Part shown: positions 18,157 to 28,109 of the stretch, one piece after another | Layout of the letters: each line of letters begins with the position of its first letter | Position numbering within the stretch: position 1 is the stretch's first letter | NCBI GenBank assembly: GCA_021413765.1 | Contig: JAIOPT010000026.1 | Coordinates: 1 to 39,605, forward strand | DNA length: 39,605 nt | Source: Betaproteobacteria bacterium | GTDB taxonomy: Bacteria; Pseudomonadota; Gammaproteobacteria; Burkholderiales; Gallionellaceae | Reading direction: 5' to 3' | Made by a program: the position numbers and the translations under genes | The notes under the pieces: model-generated | Told to the model about the DNA's origin: nothing | Seen by the model: only the letters and a program-made list of their open reading frames with translations | Database searches by the model: none

Positions 18157-21100
18157 TTATGCGCGAACACCACCTAACCGCACCTCAACAGTGTGTGGCT
18201 CAAAATCGTTAACCAGAACAATGACCAAGTCTTGCTGTGCAACGCCGTCTATGGTCACACTTGGTACATTGTCTGTATCGGCGGTCTGAACAATGGTAAT
18301 GCGATAATCCGTCTCCCGATAGCGGTAATTCACCGTGAACGTCTTCCAGTCCGCAGGGAGACATGGTGCGAAATGCAGCTTATCAACCTCAAGCGTTAAA
18401 CCCAGGAGCGTTTCCAGGATCAATCGATACAGCCAGCCGGCAGATCCTGTATACCAGGACCATCCGCCCCGGCCAGTGTGTGGCGAGACAGCATAAACAT
18501 CAGCTGCGACAACATACGGTTCCGTTTTGTATACCGCTACCGCCTCTGGTGTTTGCGCATGGTTTACCGGGTTGATCATCGCCAATAATTCCCACGCGCG
18601 CTGCCGATCTCCCAATGCGGCAAAGGCCATTGTCGCCCAGATGGCCGCATGGGTGTACTGCCCCCCGTTCTCACGAACACCGGGGACATAGCCTTTGATG
18701 TAGCCTGGATTCAATGGCGATTGGTCGAAAGGTGGATCAAGCAGTTGAATAATGCCGGCATCCCGTCGTACTAAATGCTCACTGACCGCTTCCATGGCTT
18801 GCCGTTGGCGATTGTCGGCTCCGGCGCCGGACAGCACGGACCAGCTTTGCGCAATAGAATCAATCCGGCATTCAGCGTTAGAGGAAGAACCCAGCGGGCT
18901 GCCATCATCAAAGAAAGCACGGAGATACCATTGACCATCCCAGCCATGCAGCTCAATATTTTGGCGCAGACGGGCGGCCTCCTCTTCGCAGCGACCGGCA
19001 AAGGCCGTATCGCCATACTGTGAAGCGACATAGACAAATTGAATTAGTACGTCATATAGGAAGAAAGCTAGCCAGACGCTTTCACCCTTGCCGTGAATAC
19101 CGACCAGATTCATTCCGTCGTTCCAGTCTCCGGCACCCATCAGCGGGAGGCCATGTTCGCCGAATTGCAAGCCGTTAACGATAGCGCGCACACAATGCAC
19201 GTATAAACTCGCGGCCTGCTCGGAGTGGACAGGCAAGTCGTAATATGAATCTTCATCAGCGTGGACCAAACGACCCTCAAGGAATGGTACGGATTCATCC
19301 AGCACACCAATATCGCCAGTGGCTGTTATGTAGCGACAGGTCACTAGGGGTAGCCAGAGATAGTCATCTGAACAACGCGTGCGCACGCCGCGCCCCATTG
19401 GTGGGTGCCACCAATGCTGGACGTCACCTTCAATGAATTGACGCGCTGCACAACGAAGCAAATGTTCGCGCACCAGGGCCGGTTCAGCATGCACGAGCGC
19501 CATCGCATCCTGCAGCTGATCACGGAAGCCAAAGGCCCCGCCGGACTGATAATAACCGCTACGGCCCCACATGCGGCAAGCCAAAATCTGGTATACAAGC
19601 CAACCATTCATCAGCAGATTAATTGACTGATCGGGAGTTTGCACCTGTACGGCACCCAGTGTACGCTGCCAGTAATGCTGCACTTTTTCTAATGCATTGT
19701 GCGCAGCGATCGAACCGCGGAAACGTCGTGCCAGCGTTCGGACATCGTCAGCATCACGACCAAGGCCGAGACGGAAAACAGTCTCGTGCGTCTGGCCTGC
19801 ATCCAGCTCAAAAGAGACCCGGAGGGCACCGCAGGGATCCAGCGCCGGACCAACTCGACCCGAGAGTTCCGCCCACGCCATCGCAGCCGGATTTTTGAGC
19901 CCACCGTTACGGCCAATGAACTCGGTTCGGTCACCCGTCACGCTACGCGTGGCATCGTCAGTGTCAAAGAAGGCGATCCGGCCTGCGAAATCGTTGTTAT
20001 ATGGATTGCGAGCGAATAGCACTCCGCTCTTGGGATCGATCTCTGTGATCACGTGCATGCCAGTTTTCTCCCGCAGATCGCCCAACACCCATTCTGTATA
20101 TCCGGTTACGGATAGCTGTCGTGGCCGTCCGGAATCATTGCGAATTTTCAGCATCGTGAATTTAACTGATGCATCCAATGCAACGAATATCCATAGCTCC
20201 GAATGGATGCCGCCCTCGCTATGTTCGAAGACGCTATAACCAAACCCGTGCCGGGTAACGTATGGCGTTAGACCACATTTTGGCAATGGTGTTGGCGACC
20301 AGTAATAGCCGCTCTCTTCATCGCGGAGATAGAATGCCTCTCCTCCCCCATCGCTCACCGGATCATTGCGCCAAGGTGTCAGACGAAATTCATGCGCGTT
20401 CTCGCCCCAAGTATAGGCTTGACCGCTCTCTGAAATCACCGTTCCAAAGTGCGGGTTAGCCAACACATTCGACCACGGTGCAGGGGTCATTTGACCGAGT
20501 CCGGTAGTGATGACATATTCGCGACCGTCTTCAGTGAACCCGCCGAGACCATTATCAAAGAGCAGCCGGCGGTGCGGCAACGAAATCATTCGCCTGGAAT
20601 CAGACCGACGGATCGGCGCCGATCCAGTGGGCGCGACGGGCAATTCCACAGGGATACGACGGGTGACCTGGTCCGCCAAACTGCCGTTGCTATCAACAAT
20701 GATCGCGCGTGCAACTGTTTGCAGCAATATCCGATCCTCTGGAGCAATTTGCTCGCCACGGTGGACAAAAATGCCTCCCGGACAATCGAGCATGTGTGCC
20801 TCGACACTACTGGAAACCAGCCCCAATACATGTTCTTGCAATAATTGTCGATAACCTGAGTGATCCTCATTCCAGATTACCAGATCAACCGCCAGACCTT
20901 TCAAACGCCAGTATGCATGCGCTGCCACTACTTTCCGCACTAAATCAATGTTGGCCGGATCACCAATCTGAAGCAGCACGATTGGGAGGTCGCCGGAAAT
21001 GGCGTACCCCCATAACCCCGATTGACCGCGCTTATTGTTGCGCAGCACGCTGGCATCAGCGCGCAATGAAGCATTGGCAAAGAGCACCGAACCAGCCAAA

Positions 21101-24100
21101 CGACAAAATAATTGTGCATCAGCCTCACTCGCATTGAGTTGCCGCAACATCACAAGGCTATGGGTTCGCGCCAGATCGAAAACACGATCTGACAAGTGAG
21201 GATCCTGATATTTATCTATAAGATTTAATACGGCATGGTGAGAGTCGCCAACCCCGGTGACGATGTCGATCGTAGCGCATTCTCCGGGTCCAATGGACAA
21301 GCGTTGCCGAATCGCCACGATTGGATCTAAAACCGAGCCGGCGCTACCCGAAAGTGACACCGAATCAGTCATCGCATGAGGAGCGGCAACCGTGTTTCCA
21401 CGTCCGACAAAACGCATGCGGTCGGTCTCATAAGAGACGGCATCAACGGTCGCACCCTGCACGGTCATCAAGTGGAACATCCACGGAGTCTGATCGTTCT
21501 GCGAGCGCGGTCGCCGATGGCAGAGGATCGCATGCCGCTCAGGCAATATTTCAGTCTGCACAAAAAGATTGCCGAAGGCCGGTGCCTGAGCATCGGCTGC
21601 GGACGTTGCTAGCACGACTTCGGCATAAGTAGTGATCTCGATAGTTTGACGCGTCCATGCACGGTTTGTGATGCGGACACGACGCAGCTCAATATCATCT
21701 TCCGGCGAAACCGTAATCTCGGTATGCGTATCAAAATCATGGTCACGGCGACGGAACTCCACTCTGCCTTCCGAAAAAACCACTTCATATCGCTTTGATG
21801 GTTTTTGTGTAGGCTGATGGGTAGTTGACCAAAATTCACCGCTCGACACATCACGCAAATAACAAAAACTGCCCCAATTGTCACATGTCTTGTCTTCGCG
21901 CCAGCGAGTAACGGCAATATCCTTCCAGCGGCTGCTCCCTCCGCCTGCATTCGTGACCATGACGTGATAACGACCATTCGACAGCAATTGAACCTCTGGA
22001 CTCGGCGTGTTGGGATTTTTAATTATGCGTATCGGCATCTCCGCGACTCCCTCAGCCGCACGGATTTCAGGAAGCTCGGCGGAGCGCAAATGGAAGATCT
22101 TAGCCTGAGGTATCCTTTCCTGAAGCAATAACATCGTCGCCTGAAATAGAGGATCCGACTCAAATCTCCGCTGCATAGGACGATCCAGCAGCAGATATGC
22201 CAGGGAAAGCATGCTCATACCTAAATGATGAGCCATAAACGAGCGCACCACGGCCCGAGTTTCACCGCGCCGTAGTCGCGATGACGTGTAGTCAACCGCT
22301 TCATAAAACCCGAATTTGCCGGCAAAACCTTCGGCGGCGAGCTTCTGAAGGTTCGAGCACGCAGCTTCAGGTGCAACCATCAAGGCCATTACCGAGGCAT
22401 ATGGCGCAATGACAAGATCATCACCGAGACCGCGTTTAAGACCTAGTCCCGGCACGCCAAACGCTCGGTACTGATAATTTAAATGGACGTCAACGCCGTT
22501 GTACCCGGACTCCGACATACCCCAAGGCACGCCGCGTTGGTTACCATACTCGATTTGCCGATTAACCGCTGCCTTGCATGTCTGATCAAGTAGAGTGTTG
22601 TCGTAGGTCGGCATCACCAGTAGTGGCATGAGATACTCGAACATCGAGCCGCTCCACGATAATAGAAGCGGCTTACCTCCGGTAGCAGTAAGCATCCGGC
22701 CAAGAGCAAACCAGCTCTCCTGAGGCAATTCGCCTTGGGCTATCGCGACAAAGTTGCACAGCCTGGCCTCTGAGGCCAGCAGATCATAGTAACTGGCATC
22801 TAATCGACGTTCACCAACGTTGTACCCGATTGAGAGCAAACGTCGTGCGTGGTTGTACAGGAAACCATATTCCATCTGCGCAAACTCGCTCGATTTTCGC
22901 GCAAGATATTCGAGTGTTTTTAACTGCTCTCGTGCGCGGTCGTGACCCTCACTAGCAAGTTGGCGTAACGATGGAATTTTTGCGGTAATGGTCGAATCGC
23001 TCATTTCGGACGAGGTATTCGGCAGTAGTAACGAAGCATGGGAAACCAGGTCATCGAGCGCGCCTTCGCATTGCCTGACCAGCGCGTGAGCCCATTCGCC
23101 AGCTTCATTTAGAGAGCGATTTACTGCATTTTTTTCGATCTGATTGACCACTTCATTGGCGTATGTGAGTAAGCCCTCCAGATACGCTTGAATACCTACC
23201 AACGTAAGCGGGTGAGCCATGGCCGCAGCTTTGAGAGTTTTTTCGAATTGCGCCATTGGAATAGCAGCGGCGCCACTGGCCGTCTCAACGACAATCCGCA
23301 GCGTGTCGCCCAAGCCCGAAAATAACCGTCTCCCAATAATCGGAGCATCGGGGATCTCCAGCAATGCCGCGCGCAATGTCAGCAAATGGGCCGCCAGATT
23401 CCCGCTGTCCACTGTAGAAACATAACGCGACAATGGTTTCAGCGACAGGGTGTCATACCAATTATAAAAATGTCCTCGATGCCGCTCCATTACATCCATG
23501 GTTTGCAATGTACTTGCCGTGCGCTCTATAAGTTGGCCATATCCGATGTAGCCAAAATCGTAGGCGGATACATTAGCAAGTAGTGCCAAACCGATGTTAG
23601 TCGGTGAAGTGCGATGCGCGATTGTCGCAACAGGGTGTTCTTGAAAGTTGTCCGGAGGAAGCCAATTGTCTTCCTCCCCGACAAAAGTCTCGAAAAATCC
23701 CCACGTCCGACGTGCAACCTGACGCAGAAAAAGAATTTGATCGACTTTCAACTCTGCGTCTCGACGCTCCAGCGGTCGACTTATCCACCAAGTGATTGCC
23801 GGGGATACTGCCCATAGCAACAACACTGGAAGTGCAACAATCAGCGCGGCTGGCATTTTGATCGCCAAGGTAGCCATCATCATGACAGCGATAGCGGGTG
23901 CGATCCACATCGACCGGTAGGATGCACCAAGGCTCGTGTAGCTGGAAGATGAAATTACTTGGCTGGGCTCACGTTCGATCTCGCGCGACGGCTTCCATTC
24001 GAGAAGTCGTCGATGAGTGATCAACATCCGCACGATCGTGCGCACGATCGCGTCAAGGCTGAAATAGACCTCATAAGGCAAACATGCCAGCGAAAATAGA

Positions 24101-26889
24101 ACCTGACCGGATTGTCGACCTGCCGCACGCATCACGGCACTCAAGTGCTGCCGTAGATGCACTTCGCGCGGCTTTCGCAACAAATCAAAGAGAACGGCAA
24201 TCACAGTGGGCGTAAAGAGAATGCTGATTACCGCCAATGTCCAGAACCATGCATGTGGCAACGCCACCCACCCCAATAACAGCAATAGCATCAGTGCCGC
24301 CGGGACCAGGCTTCGCCGGAGATTATCGAACAGTTTCCACTGCGATAGCGGCGATAGCGGATTGCGGTGATAACTCCCATTTGAGCTAGGTATGCGCGAA
24401 AATAACCAGCTCACAAGTTGCCAGTCTCCACGAATCCAGCGATAACGGCGACTTACGTCTGCGCTGTAACGGACAGGAAATTCCTCATATAACTGCACGT
24501 CAGCAAGTAATCCTGCCCGCGCATATGACCCTTCCAAAAGATCATGACTGAGAATTCGGTTGTTCGGAAAACGTCCTGCGAGTGCCCGTTCGAAAGCATC
24601 GACGTCGTAAATTCCTTTGCCGATGAATGAACCCTCACCGAACAGGTCTTGATAAACATCAGAAACCGTCCGGGTATATGGATCAATACCGATCTCGCCG
24701 CTAAATAATTGCGCGTATCGCGAGCGATTTGTTCCGGGCAAACTTACATCAACACGCGGCTGCAGAATGCCATAACCTTCGGTCACAAGAGTATTATCGT
24801 CTTTGCCTTGGCCGGTTCCACCGAACCGTGGGATATTCAGCGGATGCGCCATCGCACCAACAAATTGCCGAGCTGAATCGCGAGGCAATTGCGTGTCGGT
24901 ATCCAGCGTAATGACGTACTTTATTTTCGACAATAATGTTGTATCACCCACGATGAGAGAGAATGCGTTACCCGCTCGACCGCGCAAGAGCGCATTCAAG
25001 TCCGCAAGTTTTCCACGCTTGCGTTCAAAACCCATCCACACTCCCTCCTCCGGATTCCAGCGACGCGGGCGTTGAAACAGGAAGAATCGACTCCCGTTTT
25101 GAAAACCATCCCCGATTGAATCCGTGGGCTCATCCCCTTCGTTGCTGGAGGCATTACCATATTTATTGTTTAGCTCCTCAATACTGGTTCTGGCGATCTG
25201 CAAAAGGGCCTCGTCCTCAGGAAGCTCTTCCTGGTTCGCATCCAGAAAATCAGTCAACAGGGCGAAATCCAGATTCCGATCTCGATTGGCGAGAAATCGC
25301 ACCTCAAGTGCTTCGACCAAATTCAATACATCGGCAGCATTCGTCAGCATGGTTGGAACCACAACCAGTGTGCGGGTCGCTGGGGGAATTCCTGTAGAAA
25401 AGTCCATTCGTGGCAATGGATGCGGTGTCACTAGCAACTGGGCCACCCAATTCACCAGCGCAACGGCCAATTGGCTTGTCGCAAGTAGCGCCAGGACATA
25501 CACTACGCCCAGCAACCACTCGCGCGCACCATCTTCATAAGCTTTAATCACGAGACCACTGGTCAGGAACAGCGTAATAAGTGTAATCGCACTTAAATAA
25601 ATGAAAAACGAAAACCGGTGACTTATCCCGCATAACTTCTCAAGAATAGATAGGCGTGCCTGCACCGTTCGCTCCAGATCCGGCAATCCTTTACCTATCA
25701 AATGAAACCCAACATGGGCCGCAGTCTCGTCATCCTTCCCCATTGCCGCACCTTCGCGCGCCAGCCGAAGCGTCGTTTGAGCCACCTCCATTTCTGACAA
25801 GGCACCACCCTTGGCCAAGCGTTCCACGACATGACGGTACCGATCACGGGTGATAAAATCCATACGGCCATATACACCACCCGGATCCTCCCGCAAGATC
25901 GTTTCGATTGCACTAGCAGCTTCAGTGAAATCGCGCCAATCGACGGATCCAAGCATTCGCAGGCTGCCTATACTGTTAGAAATCGAAACCTGATCAGCCG
26001 CCTGTTGCTGATTGCCAGACTGCACCAACTCCTCGATCGTGCGATTTGATTCTGCTAGGCTTTGTTCAATCCACTTCAACGGCAATGCCAACGCAGGGCT
26101 CTGTCCATGTAGGCGACGCACAAATTCCGAAACAAATGAAGCTGTCATTGGCGGATCGGACCGTGCCATATCCGCTATTACCAAAATTAAGCCCTTGGGA
26201 TCCTTCTCCACAACCTTGGTCATTTCGTCGGCCCATTTGACGGCAAAGTTTCTCTCTAGCCTGTCAATCTCGATGTATACGGCAACACGGCGCAAGTTCT
26301 CTATTAATGCCAGACGCAACATGATAGGAATCGCCCATAATTCACCCAACTGCAGGGTGGTAACGGTCTGGTAGGCAGCCACAAATCGACTAAGCGTTTC
26401 AGTGTCGACCCGACCATCGCCATGGGAAATAGTCTGTAGAGCGATGTCATACACCCGCGGAAGACCAGCCGAGGACCCACGCACCAGACACGGCAACTCG
26501 CGGCTATAATTTTTGGGAAGGTGATGTTTGGCAGTGCGAATCTGCTCTTCAAGCAGGTGAAAATTGTCGAACAACCATTCTCCGGCTGGCGTCAGCCGAT
26601 GGTTCGCCTTAACTGTTGCCGTAAGAACACTGCAAACACTAATAAGTGTGCTTTCGTTCGCGGCCAGCCGTGCTAGAAGTTGATCCGGACTGCGTTTCGG
26701 CGACACTGCATGTGACGCAGCAAGAATTCTGCCATGTAACTCCATCTGATCGGCGCTAAATAGTTCTGATCGTAACGGTAGTTCTTCGCGAAGCAGGACT
26801 CGCGGCCATCCTATTTTTTTGCGATACCAGTTAGTCAGGGATGACAAAAAATCAGAAATACTTGTGTCTCCAGCCTTCAAGTTAAACAT
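18157..26889 (-). CDS. ndvB: Cyclic beta-1,2-glucan synthase (NdvB/Cgs type; GT84 plus GH94)
   Basis: A single frame of about 2,910 residues, close to Brucella Cgs and Rhizobium NdvB in length. From UDP-glucose these make cyclic beta-1,2-glucan, a periplasmic osmoadaptation and host-interaction glycan. In order: helical N-terminal part; membrane segments near 450-480; the GT84 domain with TLDTDTQLPRDSARQFV near 660-675 and RYRWIRGDWQLVSWL near 820; more membrane segments near 870-910 and 1000-1030; a glycoamylase-like part with WGMSESGYNGVD and YRAFGVPGLGLKRGL near 1460; then two beta-sandwich parts and a GH94 phosphorylase-like domain with GAGDWNDGMN near 2590, which holds the presumed catalytic Asp. 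It ends with the GH94-type GGWSWYTGSAGWLYR. The product is inferred, not proven. The start is uncertain, because GGAGG abuts the ATG at 26889. Confidence 0.92.
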   Translation of the reverse strand: MFNLKAGDTSISDFLSSLTNWYRKKIGWPRVLLREELPLRSELFSADQMELHGRILAASHAVSPKRSPDQLLARLAANESTLISVCSVLTATVKANHRLTPAGEWLFDNFHLLEEQIRTAKHHLPKNYSRELPCLVRGSSAGLPRVYDIALQTISHGDGRVDTETLSRFVAAYQTVTTLQLGELWAIPIMLRLALIENLRRVAVYIEIDRLERNFAVKWADEMTKVVEKDPKGLILVIADMARSDPPMTASFVSEFVRRLHGQSPALALPLKWIEQSLAESNRTIEELVQSGNQQQAADQVSISNSIGSLRMLGSVDWRDFTEAASAIETILREDPGGVYGRMDFITRDRYRHVVERLAKGGALSEMEVAQTTLRLAREGAAMGKDDETAAHVGFHLIGKGLPDLERTVQARLSILEKLCGISHRFSFFIYLSAITLITLFLTSGLVIKAYEDGAREWLLGVVYVLALLATSQLAVALVNWVAQLLVTPHPLPRMDFSTGIPPATRTLVVVPTMLTNAADVLNLVEALEVRFLANRDRNLDFALLTDFLDANQEELPEDEALLQIARTSIEELNNKYGNASSNEGDEPTDSIGDGFQNGSRFFLFQRPRRWNPEEGVWMGFERKRGKLADLNALLRGRAGNAFSLIVGDTTLLSKIKYVITLDTDTQLPRDSARQFVGAMAHPLNIPRFGGTGQGKDDNTLVTEGYGILQPRVDVSLPGTNRSRYAQLFSGEIGIDPYTRTVSDVYQDLFGEGSFIGKGIYDVDAFERALAGRFPNNRILSHDLLEGSYARAGLLADVQLYEEFPVRYSADVSRRYRWIRGDWQLVSWLFSRIPSSNGSYHRNPLSPLSQWKLFDNLRRSLVPAALMLLLLLGWVALPHAWFWTLAVISILFTPTVIAVLFDLLRKPREVHLRQHLSAVMRAAGRQSGQVLFSLACLPYEVYFSLDAIVRTIVRMLITHRRLLEWKPSREIEREPSQVISSSSYTSLGASYRSMWIAPAIAVMMMATLAIKMPAALIVALPVLLLWAVSPAITWWISRPLERRDAELKVDQILFLRQVARRTWGFFETFVGEEDNWLPPDNFQEHPVATIAHRTSPTNIGLALLANVSAYDFGYIGYGQLIERTASTLQTMDVMERHRGHFYNWYDTLSLKPLSRYVSTVDSGNLAAHLLTLRAALLEIPDAPIIGRRLFSGLGDTLRIVVETASGAAAIPMAQFEKTLKAAAMAHPLTLVGIQAYLEGLLTYANEVVNQIEKNAVNRSLNEAGEWAHALVRQCEGALDDLVSHASLLLPNTSSEMSDSTITAKIPSLRQLASEGHDRAREQLKTLEYLARKSSEFAQMEYGFLYNHARRLLSIGYNVGERRLDASYYDLLASEARLCNFVAIAQGELPQESWFALGRMLTATGGKPLLLSWSGSMFEYLMPLLVMPTYDNTLLDQTCKAAVNRQIEYGNQRGVPWGMSESGYNGVDVHLNYQYRAFGVPGLGLKRGLGDDLVIAPYASVMALMVAPEAACSNLQKLAAEGFAGKFGFYEAVDYTSSRLRRGETRAVVRSFMAHHLGMSMLSLAYLLLDRPMQRRFESDPLFQATMLLLQERIPQAKIFHLRSAELPEIRAAEGVAEMPIRIIKNPNTPSPEVQLLSNGRYHVMVTNAGGGSSRWKDIAVTRWREDKTCDNWGSFCYLRDVSSGEFWSTTHQPTQKPSKRYEVVFSEGRVEFRRRDHDFDTHTEITVSPEDDIELRRVRITNRAWTRQTIEITTYAEVVLATSAADAQAPAFGNLFVQTEILPERHAILCHRRPRSQNDQTPWMFHLMTVQGATVDAVSYETDRMRFVGRGNTVAAPHAMTDSVSLSGSAGSVLDPIVAIRQRLSIGPGECATIDIVTGVGDSHHAVLNLIDKYQDPHLSDRVFDLARTHSLVMLRQLNASEADAQLFCRLAGSVLFANASLRADASVLRNNKRGQSGLWGYAISGDLPIVLLQIGDPANIDLVRKVVAAHAYWRLKGLAVDLVIWNEDHSGYRQLLQEHVLGLVSSSVEAHMLDCPGGIFVHRGEQIAPEDRILLQTVARAIIVDSNGSLADQVTRRIPVELPVAPTGSAPIRRSDSRRMISLPHRRLLFDNGLGGFTEDGREYVITTGLGQMTPAPWSNVLANPHFGTVISESGQAYTWGENAHEFRLTPWRNDPVSDGGGEAFYLRDEESGYYWSPTPLPKCGLTPYVTRHGFGYSVFEHSEGGIHSELWIFVALDASVKFTMLKIRNDSGRPRQLSVTGYTEWVLGDLREKTGMHVITEIDPKSGVLFARNPYNNDFAGRIAFFDTDDATRSVTGDRTEFIGRNGGLKNPAAMAWAELSGRVGPALDPCGALRVSFELDAGQTHETVFRLGLGRDADDVRTLARRFRGSIAAHNALEKVQHYWQRTLGAVQVQTPDQSINLLMNGWLVYQILACRMWGRSGYYQSGGAFGFRDQLQDAMALVHAEPALVREHLLRCAARQFIEGDVQHWWHPPMGRGVRTRCSDDYLWLPLVTCRYITATGDIGVLDESVPFLEGRLVHADEDSYYDLPVHSEQAASLYVHCVRAIVNGLQFGEHGLPLMGAGDWNDGMNLVGIHGKGESVWLAFFLYDVLIQFVYVASQYGDTAFAGRCEEEAARLRQNIELHGWDGQWYLRAFFDDGSPLGSSSNAECRIDSIAQSWSVLSGAGADNRQRQAMEAVSEHLVRRDAGIIQLLDPPFDQSPLNPGYIKGYVPGVRENGGQYTHAAIWATMAFAALGDRQRAWELLAMINPVNHAQTPEAVAVYKTEPYVVAADVYAVSPHTGRGGWSWYTGSAGWLYRLILETLLGLTLEVDKLHFAPCLPADWKTFTVNYRYRETDYRITIVQTADTDNVPSVTIDGVAQQDLVIVLVNDFEPHTVEVRLGGVRA

Positions 26890-26894
26890 CCTCC
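26890..26894 (-). promoter_or_regulatory. Shine-Dalgarno box abutting the glucan synthase ATG
   Basis: On the minus strand AATTGGAGG is joined directly to ATGTTTAACTTG. A GGAGG with zero spacing is poor for this ATG, but the in-frame TTG at 26880 would have the ideal 9-nt spacing. The true start may therefore be TTG 26880, three codons downstream. Confidence 0.55.
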
Positions 26895-27482
26895 AATTTG
26901 AAATACGCTGCCTACAAACATGATTACAATGCAAGACATTGGTGGTGGCTTAGGCATTTCAAGATCCGAAACCGAAAGTCAAAAACAGCTACGGCATTTA
27001 ACTATCTGCTTTGCAGGCAGCTCCCTTTCGTCTTGAATAAATTGTAGTGATTTCATGTTCCGGAAATAGAGACAGGTGGAAAAACACTTTGGTCAAAATG
27101 ACCTTAATTACGATTTAATAAACAAACAAAGTAGCAACTTGATGAACACTTCAAACTAGAAGTCATACATAACTATATATATGCTTGGACTTAACAATAC
27201 CGCCAAATAAAACTGAGCATTCTGCACCCACCATGCTCTAAAAAAAGCATACTGCTCGCTGTGACTATAAGTTACATGTCATTTTTTGTAGATAGAGGCA
27301 AATGTATCGCGTTTGCTCGGCACCCTGCCCGCAGAGAGCAAAATTCGAGAAGCTTGTATATGTGAAAATCTATGAGCATTTACCAGGGCAGCAACCAATC
27401 CCGCCCATACAACAAATAACACTGCGTATTGATAGTATATAAATGATGAACGGCTTAGATATTGCAACCCGTCCATCACTAC
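26895..27482. other. Gene-poor region upstream of the glucan synthase
   Basis: About 590 nt with no convincing gene. It is AT-rich around 27100-27190 (including TATATATATG), so the promoter of the long minus-strand transcript may lie here. A small inverted repeat ATGCT-8-AGCAT lies at 27233-27250. An 87-residue minus frame (27542-27279) with one hydrophobic segment runs through it, but it lacks a ribosome binding site and crosses the BON-gene terminator. Confidence 0.5.
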
Positions 27483-27524
27483 AAAAGCTGGGAGATTACG
27501 TTGGCAATCTCCCATATCAGCTTT
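27483..27524 (-). terminator. Probable terminator after the BON lipoprotein gene
   Basis: On the minus strand GGGAGATT - GCCAACGT - AATCTCCC forms an 8-bp stem. An outer AAAGCT/AGCTTT pairing continues it across a bulge, and TTTTG follows. It starts at the stop codon of the BON gene. Confidence 0.65.
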
Positions 27525-27834
27525 ACTTGACTCGCATGTCATTCTTGACAGCTTTCACGCCTTTAACACCAAGAGCGACTTCTTCCGCCCTATTAATATC
27601 GGACTGGGATCTCACAAAGCCGCTTAATTGAACGACACCTTTATAGGTTTCGACATTTATCTCGGTAGCTTTGAGCGTAGGCTCATTAAAAACCGCCGCT
27701 TTAACCTTTGTTGTAATTACGCTATCATCCAAATATTCGCCTGTTCCTTCTGACTTTGTGGTAGATGAACAACCTAAAATTGACATGAATACGATGGCAG
27801 TAAAAATAGTAAGCAAATATTTTAATTGTTTCAT
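27523..27834 (-). CDS. BON-domain lipoprotein (OsmY-like)
   Basis: The 103-residue protein has a lipoprotein signal with lipobox ILGC (Cys22), then SSTTKSEGTGEYLDDS. One BON domain covers residues 38-103: DSVITTKVKAAVFNEP, then INVETYKGVVQLSGFV and RAEEVALGVKGVKAVKNDM. BON proteins bind membranes or phospholipid and are often induced by osmotic or envelope stress. The ATG has AGGAGA 7 nt upstream. It is divergent from the Crp/Fnr-type regulator across 275 nt, so control by that regulator is plausible but unproven. Osmotic function would fit with the neighbouring glucan synthase. Confidence 0.92.
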   Translation of the reverse strand: MKQLKYLLTIFTAIVFMSILGCSSTTKSEGTGEYLDDSVITTKVKAAVFNEPTLKATEINVETYKGVVQLSGFVRSQSDINRAEEVALGVKGVKAVKNDMRVK

Positions 27835-28050
27835 TAAAGAAGTCTCCTGATTAGCTGATTCCTTGGGTTATGGATGTTTCAACCTGCTCACACAAGCTTT
27901 TAATGCCAACTTAAGATTGCTGGCGGAGTGTTACTACGGCGTATTTGAAAACGGTACCAACCACAGGCGCGAAGATTACTACCCAGCGCATGTATGGTCT
28001 GTGCGGTATCGTACATAACTTAAGCCAACAGATTTAAACCATGGATTCCA

Positions 28051-28066
28051 CTAATTATTTAATTAG
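28051..28066. promoter_or_regulatory. Inverted repeat upstream of the Crp/Fnr-type gene (candidate operator)
   Basis: CTAATTA-TT-TAATTAG, perfect 7-bp arms with a 2-nt spacer, ends 43 nt before the start of the regulator gene. It lies in the intergenic region shared with the divergent BON gene. Its position suits an operator. It is not the canonical FNR (TTGAT-N4-ATCAA) or CRP (TGTGA-N6-TCACA) half-site. Confidence 0.35.
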
Positions 28067-28109
28067 CGGAGTGTGCCTATAAAATTTCAAATATTTTAAT
28101 AAGCTGCTT

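Noticed and set aside
19697-20239. Long plus-strand frames inside the glucan synthase gene
   Set aside because: They are antisense shadows of a continuous, well-supported 8.7-kb coding frame.
27279-27542. 87-residue minus-strand frame with one hydrophobic segment
   Set aside because: No ribosome binding site. It overlaps the BON gene end and runs through its terminator hairpin.
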